Shown here piece after piece: positions 1 through 8,438 of a stretch of DNA of 37,879 nucleotides. Numbering within the stretch: the stretch's first letter is position 1; every line of letters begins with the position of its first letter. This DNA is from Gamarada debralockiae (taxonomy: Eukaryota; Ascomycota; Leotiomycetes; Helotiales; Hyphodiscaceae): contig NXFV01001710.1 of the NCBI GenBank assembly GCA_002803225.1, positions 1 to 37,879 of the forward strand, written 5' to 3'. Position numbers and translations under genes: made by a program. The notes beneath the pieces were generated by a model. It saw nothing but the letters and a program-made list of their open reading frames with translations. It made no database searches and was not told the DNA's origin.

Positions 1-243
1 CCAGTTCAAGAGGCACACTGAAATCTGTACCTAGGCACTCGAGCTTTCGAGCAAAGCAGACAGCCTGGAAGATTTTGGAGATGGCAGGGAAGTGCCAAGG
101 AGGTAGGACCAAAAGATAGGGGAGTCCAAGGTCGACACTTACAACGGAGGCAAAGTACTATGTTTATTTCAGAAGATCTCTACTTTGAGATGACTTGGGA
201 CTATCTATGCTCTATTGCCTCAAGTTATTATTCAATTGCCTTT

Positions 244-1014
244 TCACATATATTTGCCCTCAAGTTTTATAAATCGCCATCTGATGTCCGGGAACTTCGC
301 GTCTGGGTATTTCACGCATAGGTTTTGGATCTGCTCTGCGACGTCTCGCTTTTCCCCTTCAAACGCTTCAAGATCCTCTTTATCTGTTGAATAACGTGGC
401 AGGTCCCATTTGTCCCACAGAAGGAACTCGTGCAAGATGCTAAGGCGGTCCCATAGTCCTAACCGAGGTTCCTCTACAAACTCTAGTTTTCCTTCTTCGT
501 AGCCTGGCTCGCACTCGGGCATCCGAATAACTAGAGTTAACGTCTGGATGTTTGAGTATGCGGTGAGGTTATAATGCACTCTCTCAACGACCTTATCGAA
601 ATCGGAATCAGAGTGATCCAAAGCGATGTCATTCCACATCTGGCAATCAATAGCCATATGGCAGATCTTCTCTCGATCAGATGGTTTTGTTACACGTTCG
701 AGGAGTTGAAAGTTGGTCTTATACCAATCAAACGTCGAATAGCGAAAATAGATAGTATCGATAGCAAAGTCGACGTAGGATTCGTTAAAGGCTAGGGTAT
801 AGTACTTGAGGGCGAAAAGTCGGGATTCGCGGCATACTCTCAATAGGACTGGATGTGCAGCCCCGGCGAGTAGGACTTCCCCTGTGGCGGTGGGATCGAG
901 GTGGGGGTCGAGGAAGACTCGAGGTTCTTGGATAACGGGTGGTGGGAGCAAGTAGGACCATACCATGTGGCGTAGCTCAAATGCGAAGCGGGAAAATTGC
1001 GGAAAGGAAGACAT
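244..1014 (-). CDS. 2EXR-domain protein, intact
   Basis: Single-exon gene of 256 residues. The N-terminus reads FPQFSRFAFELRHMVWSYLL at residues 4-23, which fits the 2EXR signature (F-x-x-F-x-x-L-P-x-E-L-R-x-x-I-W). It is followed by VLLRVCRESR at about residues 56-65, the second conserved block of this family (L.VCRESR). 2EXR proteins are a large, fast-evolving group in Leotiomycetes and related fungi; their biochemical role is unknown and I do not infer one. The remaining 190 residues have no signal peptide or membrane segment and are acidic in the middle. The start is the only ATG that places the motif at the extreme N-terminus, as is usual. No intron is needed. It is the only 2EXR gene in the window. 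The family assignment is firm; the function is not known. Confidence 0.85.
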   Translation of the reverse strand: MSSFPQFSRFAFELRHMVWSYLLPPPVIQEPRVFLDPHLDPTATGEVLLAGAAHPVLLRVCRESRLFALKYYTLAFNESYVDFAIDTIYFRYSTFDWYKTNFQLLERVTKPSDREKICHMAIDCQMWNDIALDHSDSDFDKVVERVHYNLTAYSNIQTLTLVIRMPECEPGYEEGKLEFVEEPRLGLWDRLSILHEFLLWDKWDLPRYSTDKEDLEAFEGEKRDVAEQIQNLCVKYPDAKFPDIRWRFIKLEGKYM

Positions 1015-1728
1015 GCTGGTAATTAAGAGATTTGTGTTAGGTGTCTGAATTAAATATAGAGGATATGATAAAGAAAATCCTGATTATATACTTTAATTCA
1101 TTCGTCATGTTGTTATGTAGTGATATCATCCATTCCGCTAGTTGCTCATAATCTTAACAGTACGGTCTCCGGTTTCGACGTCTTGTCTACTGACAGCTTA
1201 GCGCGACTTGACTGAGCCACGGCTGGAAATCGGCCCTTCTCGTACCTCAGTCATTGATCTCCGGCTAAGGCCGGGTATGACTAACAGTAGGACTTTAGGG
1301 CCCTATGTCATGGTAGCCACTTGGCAAAGCCAGTCAGAATCCAATCCAGATAACAATCCGCTCTAGGTGAATTCATCAGGAAAAGGACCAGTCCAAACCA
1401 AATGAGTTTCAGAGTATCAAGAGAGCAGGGAAGAAGGATAAGGCGCTGGGAAGGGAAAGCATTAGTGATACGTGACCTACAGCGAATCGCACTTTCAACG
1501 GATCGACGGCGGGCAAGAACTTCAAAGTTCAGTCCGTATTTGCCTTGCAAGTTGGTACGATTTAGAAAGGTGTATTCTGCGCTCGTCCCAGCTCCCCAGT
1601 GCTGTAAGTTGTACGTAGGGCCTTGTCCATCGTCCATATTATAGAAGCAGCTTGCTTGTGCGTGTGTTTCGAGGAGGTACCGAGTTAACTGATTTTACAC
1701 CCCACCCCGGAGAATACCCACATCTTAT

Positions 1729-1790
1729 ATATAGCCCCATGTCCAAATTAGAAATTATGGAAGCCGCAGAATATAACTCCCTTGGAGTTG
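1729..1790 (+). repeat. Short dispersed repeat, copy 1
   Basis: This segment aligns without gaps to 1971-2036. Both start with a TATAG-like stretch and CCATGTCCAA, then share GAAGCC and a TATA.(C/T)CCC block. By eye identity is roughly 60-65% over about 60 bases. Read on the minus strand, both copies give similar peptide fragments (a GFx...GHG pattern), so they could be decayed coding sequence. What it is remains unknown. Confidence 0.35.
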
Positions 1791-1970
1791 TAGATCAAGG
1801 TGTATGGATTGTTTGAAACAGGTGAGAGATAAGAAGGTAAGGGGCGGTGTATACCTCGGACAAAAGGGACAACGAAGTCTACTTATTCGAAGACATTGAG
1901 CCTTAGTTAAGCGACCTATTACAGCGTGTTGAAGTCTTTTCCACTTGGTGCACTAAGAGTTTATATCCCT

Positions 1971-2036
1971 CTATAGGCCCATGTCCAACTCGTCGACAGT
2001 AGAAGCCACGGATTATATTCCCATTGTGGTGCATTA
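1971..2036 (+). repeat. Short dispersed repeat, copy 2
   Basis: Partner of the copy at 1729-1790. Its core, AGCCACGG followed by TATATTCCCAT, also resembles 31688-31722, about 29.7 kb away on the same strand. On the minus strand this copy lies in a 70-codon open frame, which may be what remains of a coding sequence. I cannot assign a family. Confidence 0.35.
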
Positions 2037-2685
2037 CATTTGATTCGGTAACTTCGAGTACATGAATATCGTAGAATGAAAGGGTTGGAAATGGCCAGGT
2101 TGGATACACTTCCAAGTAATTGTAAAAGTTTGAAAAGGAGCAAGGAAGGAAGGAGGGTTGCGAAATGAAGTCGAGTCACTTTGGGCGGTGTAAGCTAGCA
2201 GAATAGATCAACCTGCCTCGCCTTTTCCATCAGATATTTCCTTCTGGATCAATGCATCATGTTGCAATCTAGTACCGAATTCTGAACCTGTCGCCTCTTT
2301 GAACTCACAAGCACATACCGAATGTGAAGTCAGTTAAGCTTAAGACCGTCACGATGAGACTCAAACGCGTCAATTCACGTGAATGACGAAGCCAACCCAA
2401 GACCAACCTCCCATCGCACACATCCAATGGGGAAACACACCGCGCGAACTTCTACCGGTTGCCGGAAGTAGAATAATCTGGGGAAGACGAACGTCACTTT
2501 TGCTTTCTAGAAGAACGCCATCTTGAGAATGCCTTCTAAGAAAAGGATATGACGATGCGGGCCTCTCGTATCAAGCCTCAACTCTCAGAGCCGCAGAAAT
2601 TGCACGAACATCGTGCGTTCTCGGGCAATATTATTTATATATTAGTCCTTCTGTACGGCCGATGCAATGGGTTGAGAACGAGATG

Positions 2686-2696
2686 TATAAATATAT
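2686..2696 (+). promoter_or_regulatory. TATA-box-like element upstream of the broken secreted-protein gene
   Basis: TATAAATATAT lies about 120 bases before the ATG at 2815, a plausible distance for a strongly expressed fungal gene. This is inferred from sequence only. Confidence 0.4.
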
Positions 2697-2814
2697 GGCT
2701 CAGGTAGGTGGGTGTTTCTTTCTGTATCAACCAGGTCAATCTCCAGACAAGCATCTTCCACAGTCTCAACACACTCGCAAGCAATACCTCAGCCAGAAAT
2801 CCCAAACAGATAAA

Positions 2815-3265
2815 ATGAGGACTACCACCATCTTCATCTCTCTCTCCGCCATCCTCTCAATCGCCCTCGCACTCCCCTCCAACTCCTTACCTCACCAGTC
2901 CCAACCTCCTGGCAAGTCTCCAACTACACCGAAGACTGCTCGCCCGCCGTCTGTGTCTACAAGTTCAGCATCGCCTGGGGATCTGGCACATCCGAGCCCG
3001 CCTTCTCGACAACCTGCACTGCCAACGACCTATCAAAAGATTTCCAGGCTTGCGATCCGTACGAAGATCAATCTATATGGTCGAAAGAGATCTCGTTGCT
3101 CGGCGGCAAATTGAGGTCGTGGTGCAGCATAAATGGTATGAGGGAGGAATCAACTATTTTGTTGAAGGCAATGTTACTATAAGCTAGGAGATGGATGGAT
3201 TCTCGAAGACGCTTGAGATTGTGCAGAGTAACGAGAATGGTGTTGCGGGTGCGCTTCTTGCATAG
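2815..3265 (+). pseudogene. Broken small secreted cysteine-containing protein
   Basis: The ATG at 2815 opens a clear signal peptide (MRTTTIFISLSAILSIALAL). The mature part continues in other frames. One frame gives WQVSNYTEDCSPAVCVYKF and then TTCTANDLSKDFQACDPY, with cysteines spaced as in small secreted fungal proteins. A second shift near 3105-3115 leads to IEVVVQHKWYEGGINYFVEG. An in-frame TAG at 3185-3187 then interrupts the last block, LEIVQSNENGVAGALLA, which ends at the TAG at 3263-3265. The disabling changes are therefore two frameshifts (one in about 2880-2925, one at about 3110) and one internal stop. I see no GT-AG intron that would repair them. Intact relatives would be about 150 residues and secreted; a role in host or surface interaction is only a guess. 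The fragments form one continuous homologous series, so decay is much likelier than chance. Confidence 0.75.
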
Positions 3266-3477
3266 GACGGCTTTATGGGAATGGAGAGAATGGACGTGGA
3301 GGTATTGGACGAGAAAATTGTGAGATGGTCGACAAATGCATCATTATGGAGTCGTGGTTAGGTATATTTGCATTGTTCTCTCGATTATATATTACATGGG
3401 ATAGACATAATAGAAACATTCTTTCGCTTATGCTATTTATCATTCATGAGACTTTTCACTTCTTCCATACCCGGCAC

Positions 3478-4437
3478 TCACTCCTCAACAACAGGCCAAA
3501 ACACCCTCTCAACCTCCAGCAACTCAGCCCATAAACCATTCTCTGCGTACCTCTCCCAAGCCATCTTCTCCCCATCTTTAACTTCTCTCCCTGTAACCGC
3601 TCCACCCGCCTTCCAAACCTCATCCACAAACCACCCTAACTTATCCACAAATGCCTCAAACTCTTTACTCGTCCAATTAGGAATAAACTCTTTCCTCAAT
3701 GCTCCGCCATCTGCGTCCTCTTCACTGCCTTTGGCTGAGGAAGATTGGGAAGCTGCGTAGCGCCAGGCTTCGAGATAGCACTGCGTGGGATCAGGATATA
3801 TAATCCTCAGTTCTGGAGCCAACTCCTGCTTTCCACTTTGACTGTGAAGCAGAAGAGAAATGGGACAAGAGACGCACCTTCTCGGTACCCCAAAGCACAA
3901 CCAACCCATCCAGAAATTCACGTTCGTGCCTCTCAATTTCCTCGCCTACATCGAAAAAAAGTTTCCTATACCGTTTGACGCCCTCGCTCACTTCCTCGTC
4001 CCCATTAATATCAAGCTGCAGCTCATACCTCCCTGCCACGTCTTCAAAGAATTTAAGCTCTTGCCGGACGTTGGTGATGGAATCGATGAGGATATCTACC
4101 AACCTAACTCATCCTTCAGTCAAGCTCATTCAAATACGCTCATTACTAATAATTAGAAATTAAATTCATCAATCACAAGGAATGAAAGAAAGACTCACTG
4201 CTCATTCACGCTCTGTGGGTCGACTTTCGAAGGCATGGGAACGTTGGCGAGGAGAAGGGAAGCGAAGCGGATGTATGCTTGTGCGTATAACCTGTCTTGC
4301 GCGAGCCATTTCTGGAGTATGGGTTTGGGGAGGGTGCCTGTGCCGGCTTTTTCTAGGAAGGGGGTTTGGGTTGCTTTCTTGAAGTCTTCTGGATCGAGAG
4401 ATAGAAGATGATTTGAGAGACTAGAAGGGGAGGCCAT
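3478..4437 (-). CDS. TENA/THI-4 family protein (haem-oxygenase-like fold)
   Basis: Three exons on the minus strand: 4437-4199, 4103-3878 and 3780-3478, giving 255 residues. Donors are GTGAGT and GTGCGT, acceptors TTAG and GCAG; both junctions keep frame. The protein matches the TENA/THI-4 family, whose bacterial and yeast members hydrolyse thiamine or its pyrimidine breakdown products. Visible family features are PFLEKAGTGTLPKPILQKWL (residues 26-45) followed by QDRLYAQAYIRF, and FLDGLVVLWGTEKCYLEAW across the second junction. The length fits fungal members. I cannot place the catalytic cysteine with certainty, so thiaminase activity should not be assumed; many fungal members are TenA_E-like or uncharacterised. 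The start at MASPSSL is the only ATG upstream of the conserved block without a stop. Nothing else in the window belongs to thiamine metabolism. Confidence 0.82.
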
Positions 4438-5265
4438 GGTTGTGTTGCGATGGTAGATGGAGATTAGAGAACGAAGTGAAGGGCTGTAGAATCGGATGGA
4501 GGGGAAGGAGAAGAGGAGTGAATGAGTGAATTGATCAAGTCAAGTTAGCGAATAAGCTGAATTATGAGCTATGAATGTGTTGTTATATTAGGCGTCGTGG
4601 TTCGTGAATGTGTTGAGTGAATAGAAGCCATGACGTTGAGCGGGGCAGCCTACTGGTAGTCAGGTACAATCGTCCGGGCTTCAAGTGATGCCGGTGGAGA
4701 CATCGGTGATACGTGGTGGCATCAAGTAAGACGGGAAGATTCTATGCTGCTTCTATCTACGGCAGGGAAGAATTGTGTGGTCACGGTACGAAGTTCGGAA
4801 TGTTTAGGGGCAGGACGGAATCAGCGCAGATCACAAGTACCACGAGAACATCATATTTGTCACAATCAGGCATTGGAGACATGTTCGCATATCAACGATG
4901 GTCGTAATTCCACTAACAACGGCTGGGTCACCATCCCTGTGAAGAGGGGAGACACCGAAGCCAACTCACTATGATAACAAAAGGTCATTCCAGCCAAGGA
5001 AAGTAAGCAACGCGAGCATCCATCGAGAGCTCTACAGAAAACCCTTAGAATCCCTGAGACCCTTCAAGAAACTGTAATCGCTCGCCGCCACTTCAGCAAT
5101 GAAAGTACAAGAACAGTGAAACTTTTTCAGAAATCCACGACAGTAGCGTCCTCGCCGAAGCCCCTGCAACGGCTGCTACTACAGTCTCCGAGGGTAAAGA
5201 GCCCAAGGTCTTCCCCCCAGTCCATGAGGTGCCGGCGACTATGACCAGAGAACGTCATTCAGCCT
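4438..5265. other. Intergenic, promoter of the TENA gene and 3' flank of cpc1
   Basis: 828 bases between two minus-strand genes. Only short, unsupported open frames occur, all without a recognisable domain. The part next to 4438 should hold the TENA promoter. I see no repeat or RNA gene. Confidence 0.6.
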
Positions 5266-6045
5266 TTATTGTCCGCCGTTCCTTCTCAACGCGATATTCT
5301 TCCAGTGATCGCGCTCCTCCTCAAGCTTAGCAATACGCTCCTCTAGCTCATCGAATCGTTGCATCTTTCGTTGACGGGACTTACGAGCTGCAAGAGTATT
5401 GCGCGCTCGCTTCATGGCGACGGTGTCGTTGGGGTCCTCGACAATGATAGGTGGAAGAGGCTTGTCTCTCTTGCGAGAGTTAACGCCAGAAACAGATGAG
5501 CGAGTTCCAGAAGTTGGAGATGTGCCAGTGCCAGATCGACGACGAGGGTTTGCTGATCGGAGTTGCTCGGAAACTTCAAGTTCCTCCTCGGGGAGAAGGG
5601 GAGATTGCTTGATTTGATGTTGTTCGATTTGGTCATCCTGAGGGAAAAGAGGATACCAGGGATCGCCGAGAGCATGATCGAGGTCGCCGTTGCCGACAAA
5701 GGGAGAAACATCAAAGTTTTCTGCATATTCTGGAGACTCGTTGTATGTGGAAGGAGAGGTCAAGTTCGTAAAAGCTGTGGAGTTCGGAGCGGAAGCGTAG
5801 GGATCGCGAACATGCAAATCTTGTGGAGAAACAGTGCCCATGTTGGTAGACGAAGACGAGGATAAGTTCACGTTTGGATCGTAGATTGTCGGGACAGCGG
5901 GTGACGAAAACGCTGAGTTGTACGCGTTGTTCGTCGAGGCGCCACCCTCGAAGCTGGTGAACTCGTCGTCAAAGAGAGCCATATCTATTCGTTGTGAGTC
6001 ATGGGAGGTTGCAGGTGAATACGATGCCAAAGTACCTTGAGCCAT
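5266..6045 (-). CDS. cpc1: Cross-pathway control bZIP transcription factor (CPC1/CpcA/Gcn4 type)
   Basis: The main AUG-initiated frame gives 259 residues, close to Neurospora CPC1 and Aspergillus CpcA. The C-terminus carries the bZIP: DPNDTVAMKRARNTLAARKS begins the basic region, then RQRKMQRFDELEERIAKLEE starts the leucine zipper. N-AARKSRQRK is the Gcn4-type DNA-contact motif, so TGACTC-type sites are the expected targets. An acidic/aromatic activation segment, MALFDDEFTSFEGG, lies near the N-terminus. The family activates amino-acid biosynthesis genes on starvation. The ATG at 6045 has A at -3 and yields the usual length. The frame stays open for another 270 codons upstream without an ATG (separate entry). 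Two AUG uORFs precede the gene, so Gcn2/eIF2-dependent translational control is expected by analogy. No intron is needed within the main frame. Confidence 0.92.
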   Translation of the reverse strand: MAQGTLASYSPATSHDSQRIDMALFDDEFTSFEGGASTNNAYNSAFSSPAVPTIYDPNVNLSSSSSTNMGTVSPQDLHVRDPYASAPNSTAFTNLTSPSTYNESPEYAENFDVSPFVGNGDLDHALGDPWYPLFPQDDQIEQHQIKQSPLLPEEELEVSEQLRSANPRRRSGTGTSPTSGTRSSVSGVNSRKRDKPLPPIIVEDPNDTVAMKRARNTLAARKSRQRKMQRFDELEERIAKLEEERDHWKNIALRRNGGQ

Positions 6046-6328
6046 GTTTGGAGTTTGCGGGATTTGCCCGGTCGATTGAGAAAACAGAGGGACTTGAGGA
6101 CGAGTCTGTCTCTGCTTATTCAAGACCGTTGTAGACGAAGGAGCGGAAGAAGCGTAGAACTGTTGTTGCTGCGCAGGATGAAACCGATTGTTCAAAGCCG
6201 TTGAAGAAATAGAATGTCCAGTAGAATTAATTATCGCTTCCACTCTCTGATGGTGCAAGGCCGAGGCAGAGTATTGATTAGAGGAGTGACGACGATGTTG
6301 GCCAGCTAGGGCTTGTTGAACAGTGCTA

Positions 6329-6457
6329 TTAGGAGTACGATGAAGAACGGCAGGGGGAGACTCGAACAGCTGGAAGTCTTGCTGATCGAGAGAGAGATCC
6401 TGGAGGGGTGGTTGAGGTGCCGGCTGGCTCGATGAACTGGAGGGAGAGGGAAGCCAT
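6329..6457 (-). promoter_or_regulatory. cpc1 uORF2 (42 codons)
   Basis: ATG at 6457-6455 with A at -3 (AAAATGGC) opens 42 codons starting MASLSLQFIEPAG and ending in TAA at 6331-6329, in a different frame from CPC1. Its length is about that of Neurospora cpc-1 uORF2 (41 codons). By analogy with GCN4 it should be the inhibitory uORF, with reinitiation downstream suppressed when ternary complex is plentiful. It ends 284 bases before the main ATG. Confidence 0.8.
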
Positions 6458-6662
6458 TTTGGTGGTTGGTCCGTTGTGAAGTCTTGAAGACTTTTGAAGT
6501 GTATTGTTGCGGTTTGGGAGACAGAAGCTGAGCGCAGGCTTGCTGAAGTCAATTCTTCCGGAGAAAGAATTGTGTGAAAGGGTTGAGTGGAGAAGGTGGG
6601 GGGGTTAATTAGTTGAGTAATGGTGACTGAGGTTGTCGAGGTAGTCTTGGGTGACTGAGTGT

Positions 6663-6671
6663 TTAGAACAT
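6663..6671 (-). promoter_or_regulatory. cpc1 uORF1 (2 codons: Met-Phe-stop)
   Basis: ATG TTC TAA at 6671-6663, with A at -3 (CAAAATGTTC). It is the first AUG I find in the leader, 205 bases upstream of uORF2. Its position and extreme shortness fit a reinitiation-permissive uORF1 like the three-codon uORF1 of yeast GCN4. Whether the transcript start lies upstream of it is inferred. Confidence 0.7.
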
Positions 6672-6705
6672 TTTGTGAAATGTTCTGTTGTTGCTTCTTT
6701 GTATG

Positions 6706-6712
6706 TGAGTCA
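6706..6712 (-). promoter_or_regulatory. TGACTCA site (CPC1/Gcn4 response element)
   Basis: Perfect palindromic TGAGTCA/TGACTCA 35 bases upstream of uORF1. This is the known recognition sequence of the CPC1/Gcn4 family and suggests autoregulation, if it lies in or near the promoter. Confidence 0.5.
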
Positions 6713-6847
6713 GTGTGGTGTTGGTTGGAAGAAAGAGAGGGAAGCCTGAAAAAGTGGGAAAAGTCGATTATTAAATGCGCAGGCTGAAATTCGCGGTACC
6801 TTAGCGACAACCAAAAGTAAGTAAGAGCCTTGAACTTCACTCCGGTG

Positions 6848-6854
6848 TGAGTCA
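6848..6854 (-). promoter_or_regulatory. Second TGACTCA site upstream of cpc1
   Basis: A second perfect TGAGTCA/TGACTCA, 136 bases further upstream than the first. Two exact copies within 150 bases support autoregulation of cpc1, as known for cpc-1/GCN4-type genes. Confidence 0.5.
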
Positions 6855-6855
6855 C

Positions 6856-8438
6856 ACACTAATGAAGTGGATGATTGGTTTGTCCAAAGAGCGAGCCCCA
6901 CAGGCTCGGTTTAATTAGGTGAGTGAACTCTGCGTTGGCGCTCTCTGCTGGCTGTCTTATATACAATTATCGTGGCCTCACCCCGAAAATTCCTTGAGTC
7001 CTACGAGAGCTTTGGAAATGCTCTATTCCTCGAATTCCTTCCATCTTTCATCTCCTTCTGCTCATCGAAATCCTTCCTTTGAGCGGATTTACAAAAACAT
7101 TTGGTGGAAGCCTTGCCCAAGCCACGGCCAAGCCCAAAGGCGTTAGCCCCCCACGCCGCACTACACGAATAGAACAAATCTGAGGGCGCCGAAGGAGATA
7201 AGGCAGACCGAGTAGGACTTAACATGGCGGAGTTACCCTGCCGTACGAGTAGGTTCATACCGTTCACGGTGGGAAGGTAGATTCCTCATCTGCTTATTGG
7301 ATGTCCTCCAAGGCCCAAATGTACATGCTGAGTTTCAGCAATTCCTGCGCACTGGTAGCAGTGTTTCTAAAACAGCGAGTCCCAATCTCAGGCAACAATA
7401 AAAGCGGCCTTGCATCGTATTCCGACTCCGACCTTCTACGCCGCACCCGTAAGAAACTCATTTCAGGCCAACTTCTCATCTGCTCATCCAAGTCCTTTTC
7501 GGTCCTTTGCAGTCCTTTCCCAAATTCCTTGCCGAGACAAGCCGTATCCAGCAGACTGATCCCGCACGATCGCACGACCGCCTTGCCTTTTCGCGCCCTC
7601 GCCCACGCCCTTCTGTGGACAGAACATGAATTATTGCATCAAGGGCCCGGGGCAACAAATTCGATGTACCGTGAAATCAATCAAACGGTCCCGCAAGTAC
7701 AAGTCCGAAAACATGCGTCCCCATCCTTCTTCAGCCGCGCAGTCGAAGTCTAAGCCACCTCAAGTTTGAGGTCTCCTGCCATCCGCTTGAGGGCCTCATT
7801 TCCAACTCCCAGCCCTTCCCCACAAAACCCTCCTCTCAGAACCCTCTCTCCAAACTTCCAGAAATGACTCACCGGCCTTGCATATAAAATACGACCAGCC
7901 CAGAACCATCCCGCATTCTCTTGCTTCAAATGCGCTCCGGGTCCTTCGCTAGCGCGTTTGATTGGTTGTTTTGCGAGTGCTGCGACCTCAACCTGCAGAA
8001 AGGCTGCAGGATACGTCGGGTGATTACGTGAAGATACACGATTTGAGGTCCGTCAATTGTCAGCACGATGGAAAATTTCAAGAGGATGATGAAGAGGCTT
8101 AAAGAAGCCGAGGAGATGCTTCATGGGTTTGGGGTGTCTTGTGATAAGGGCCAAGAAGGGTTCCGAACGAGATTGATCACGTGCTAGTCTCACGTGCTTA
8201 TACGAGAAACCCCTTTCACTTTCACTGTCTTCCAGACACTTAGTTGTGCCGCTCCCACCCTGATTATCTGTGTTTCACATGCATCGAAATAGATTAGACG
8301 GGTCAGTTGCTCATGAATTTGCCATGCTCTCCACAGTCGCGATTTCGCTCTGTTGGAGCTTCTGCTCAAGTGTCAAATGTCAAGTGTAAAGTCCCACACC
8401 AGCATTGAAAGTGTACCTCCCTACGTTCATCACCTTCA
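6856..8438. other. 1.6 kb intergenic region upstream of cpc1
   Basis: No convincing gene. The right half carries two CACGTGCT motifs (8176-8200) and a 39-codon frame at 8068-8187 (+) that starts MENFKRMMKRLKEAEEMLHG and would form a basic amphipathic helix, but nothing else supports it as a gene. The left half should include the cpc1 promoter. I found no tRNA-like B box. Confidence 0.5.

Larger units (their letters stand above)
1015..2814. other. 1.8 kb gene-poor stretch
   Basis: I see no credible gene here. Short open frames at 1308-1637 and 1903-2115 (both -) have no recognisable domain and I do not annotate them. The stretch holds two diverged copies of a short repeat (1729-1790 and 1971-2036), a 12-bp palindrome containing CACGTG (2373-2384), and, near its right end, the presumed promoter of the broken secreted-protein gene. 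Confidence 0.6.
6046..6855 (-). other. In-frame upstream extension of CPC1 without an ATG
   Basis: The CPC1 reading frame continues upstream of its ATG for about 270 codons with no stop and no in-frame ATG. The sequence looks protein-like: LDQQDFQLFESPPAVLHRTP, then HHQRVEAIINSTGHSISSTA and LNNRFHPAQQQQFYASSAPS. In-frame near-cognate codons upstream of uORF2 include CTG at 6537-6535 (A at -3), and nearby TTG and ATT codons. Established knowledge: Neurospora cpc-1 and many Pezizomycotina homologues have long conserved 5' extensions of the CPC1 frame with near-cognate initiation. Here this is inference from sequence. The segment 6728-6800 could alternatively be a leader intron, so the 5' limit is uncertain. 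Confidence 0.7.

Noticed and set aside
1308..1637. 109-codon open frame (-) with a TATATATAAG about 90 bases upstream
   Set aside because: No recognisable domain, odd composition and a competing frame on the other strand; not enough to call a gene.
7001..7753. Overlapping frames on both strands upstream of cpc1
   Set aside because: They shadow each other, show no family features and no splice structure; treated as intergenic.
8068..8187. 39-codon frame (+) predicted to be an amphipathic basic helix
   Set aside because: Too short, and without a promoter, conservation or context that I can see.
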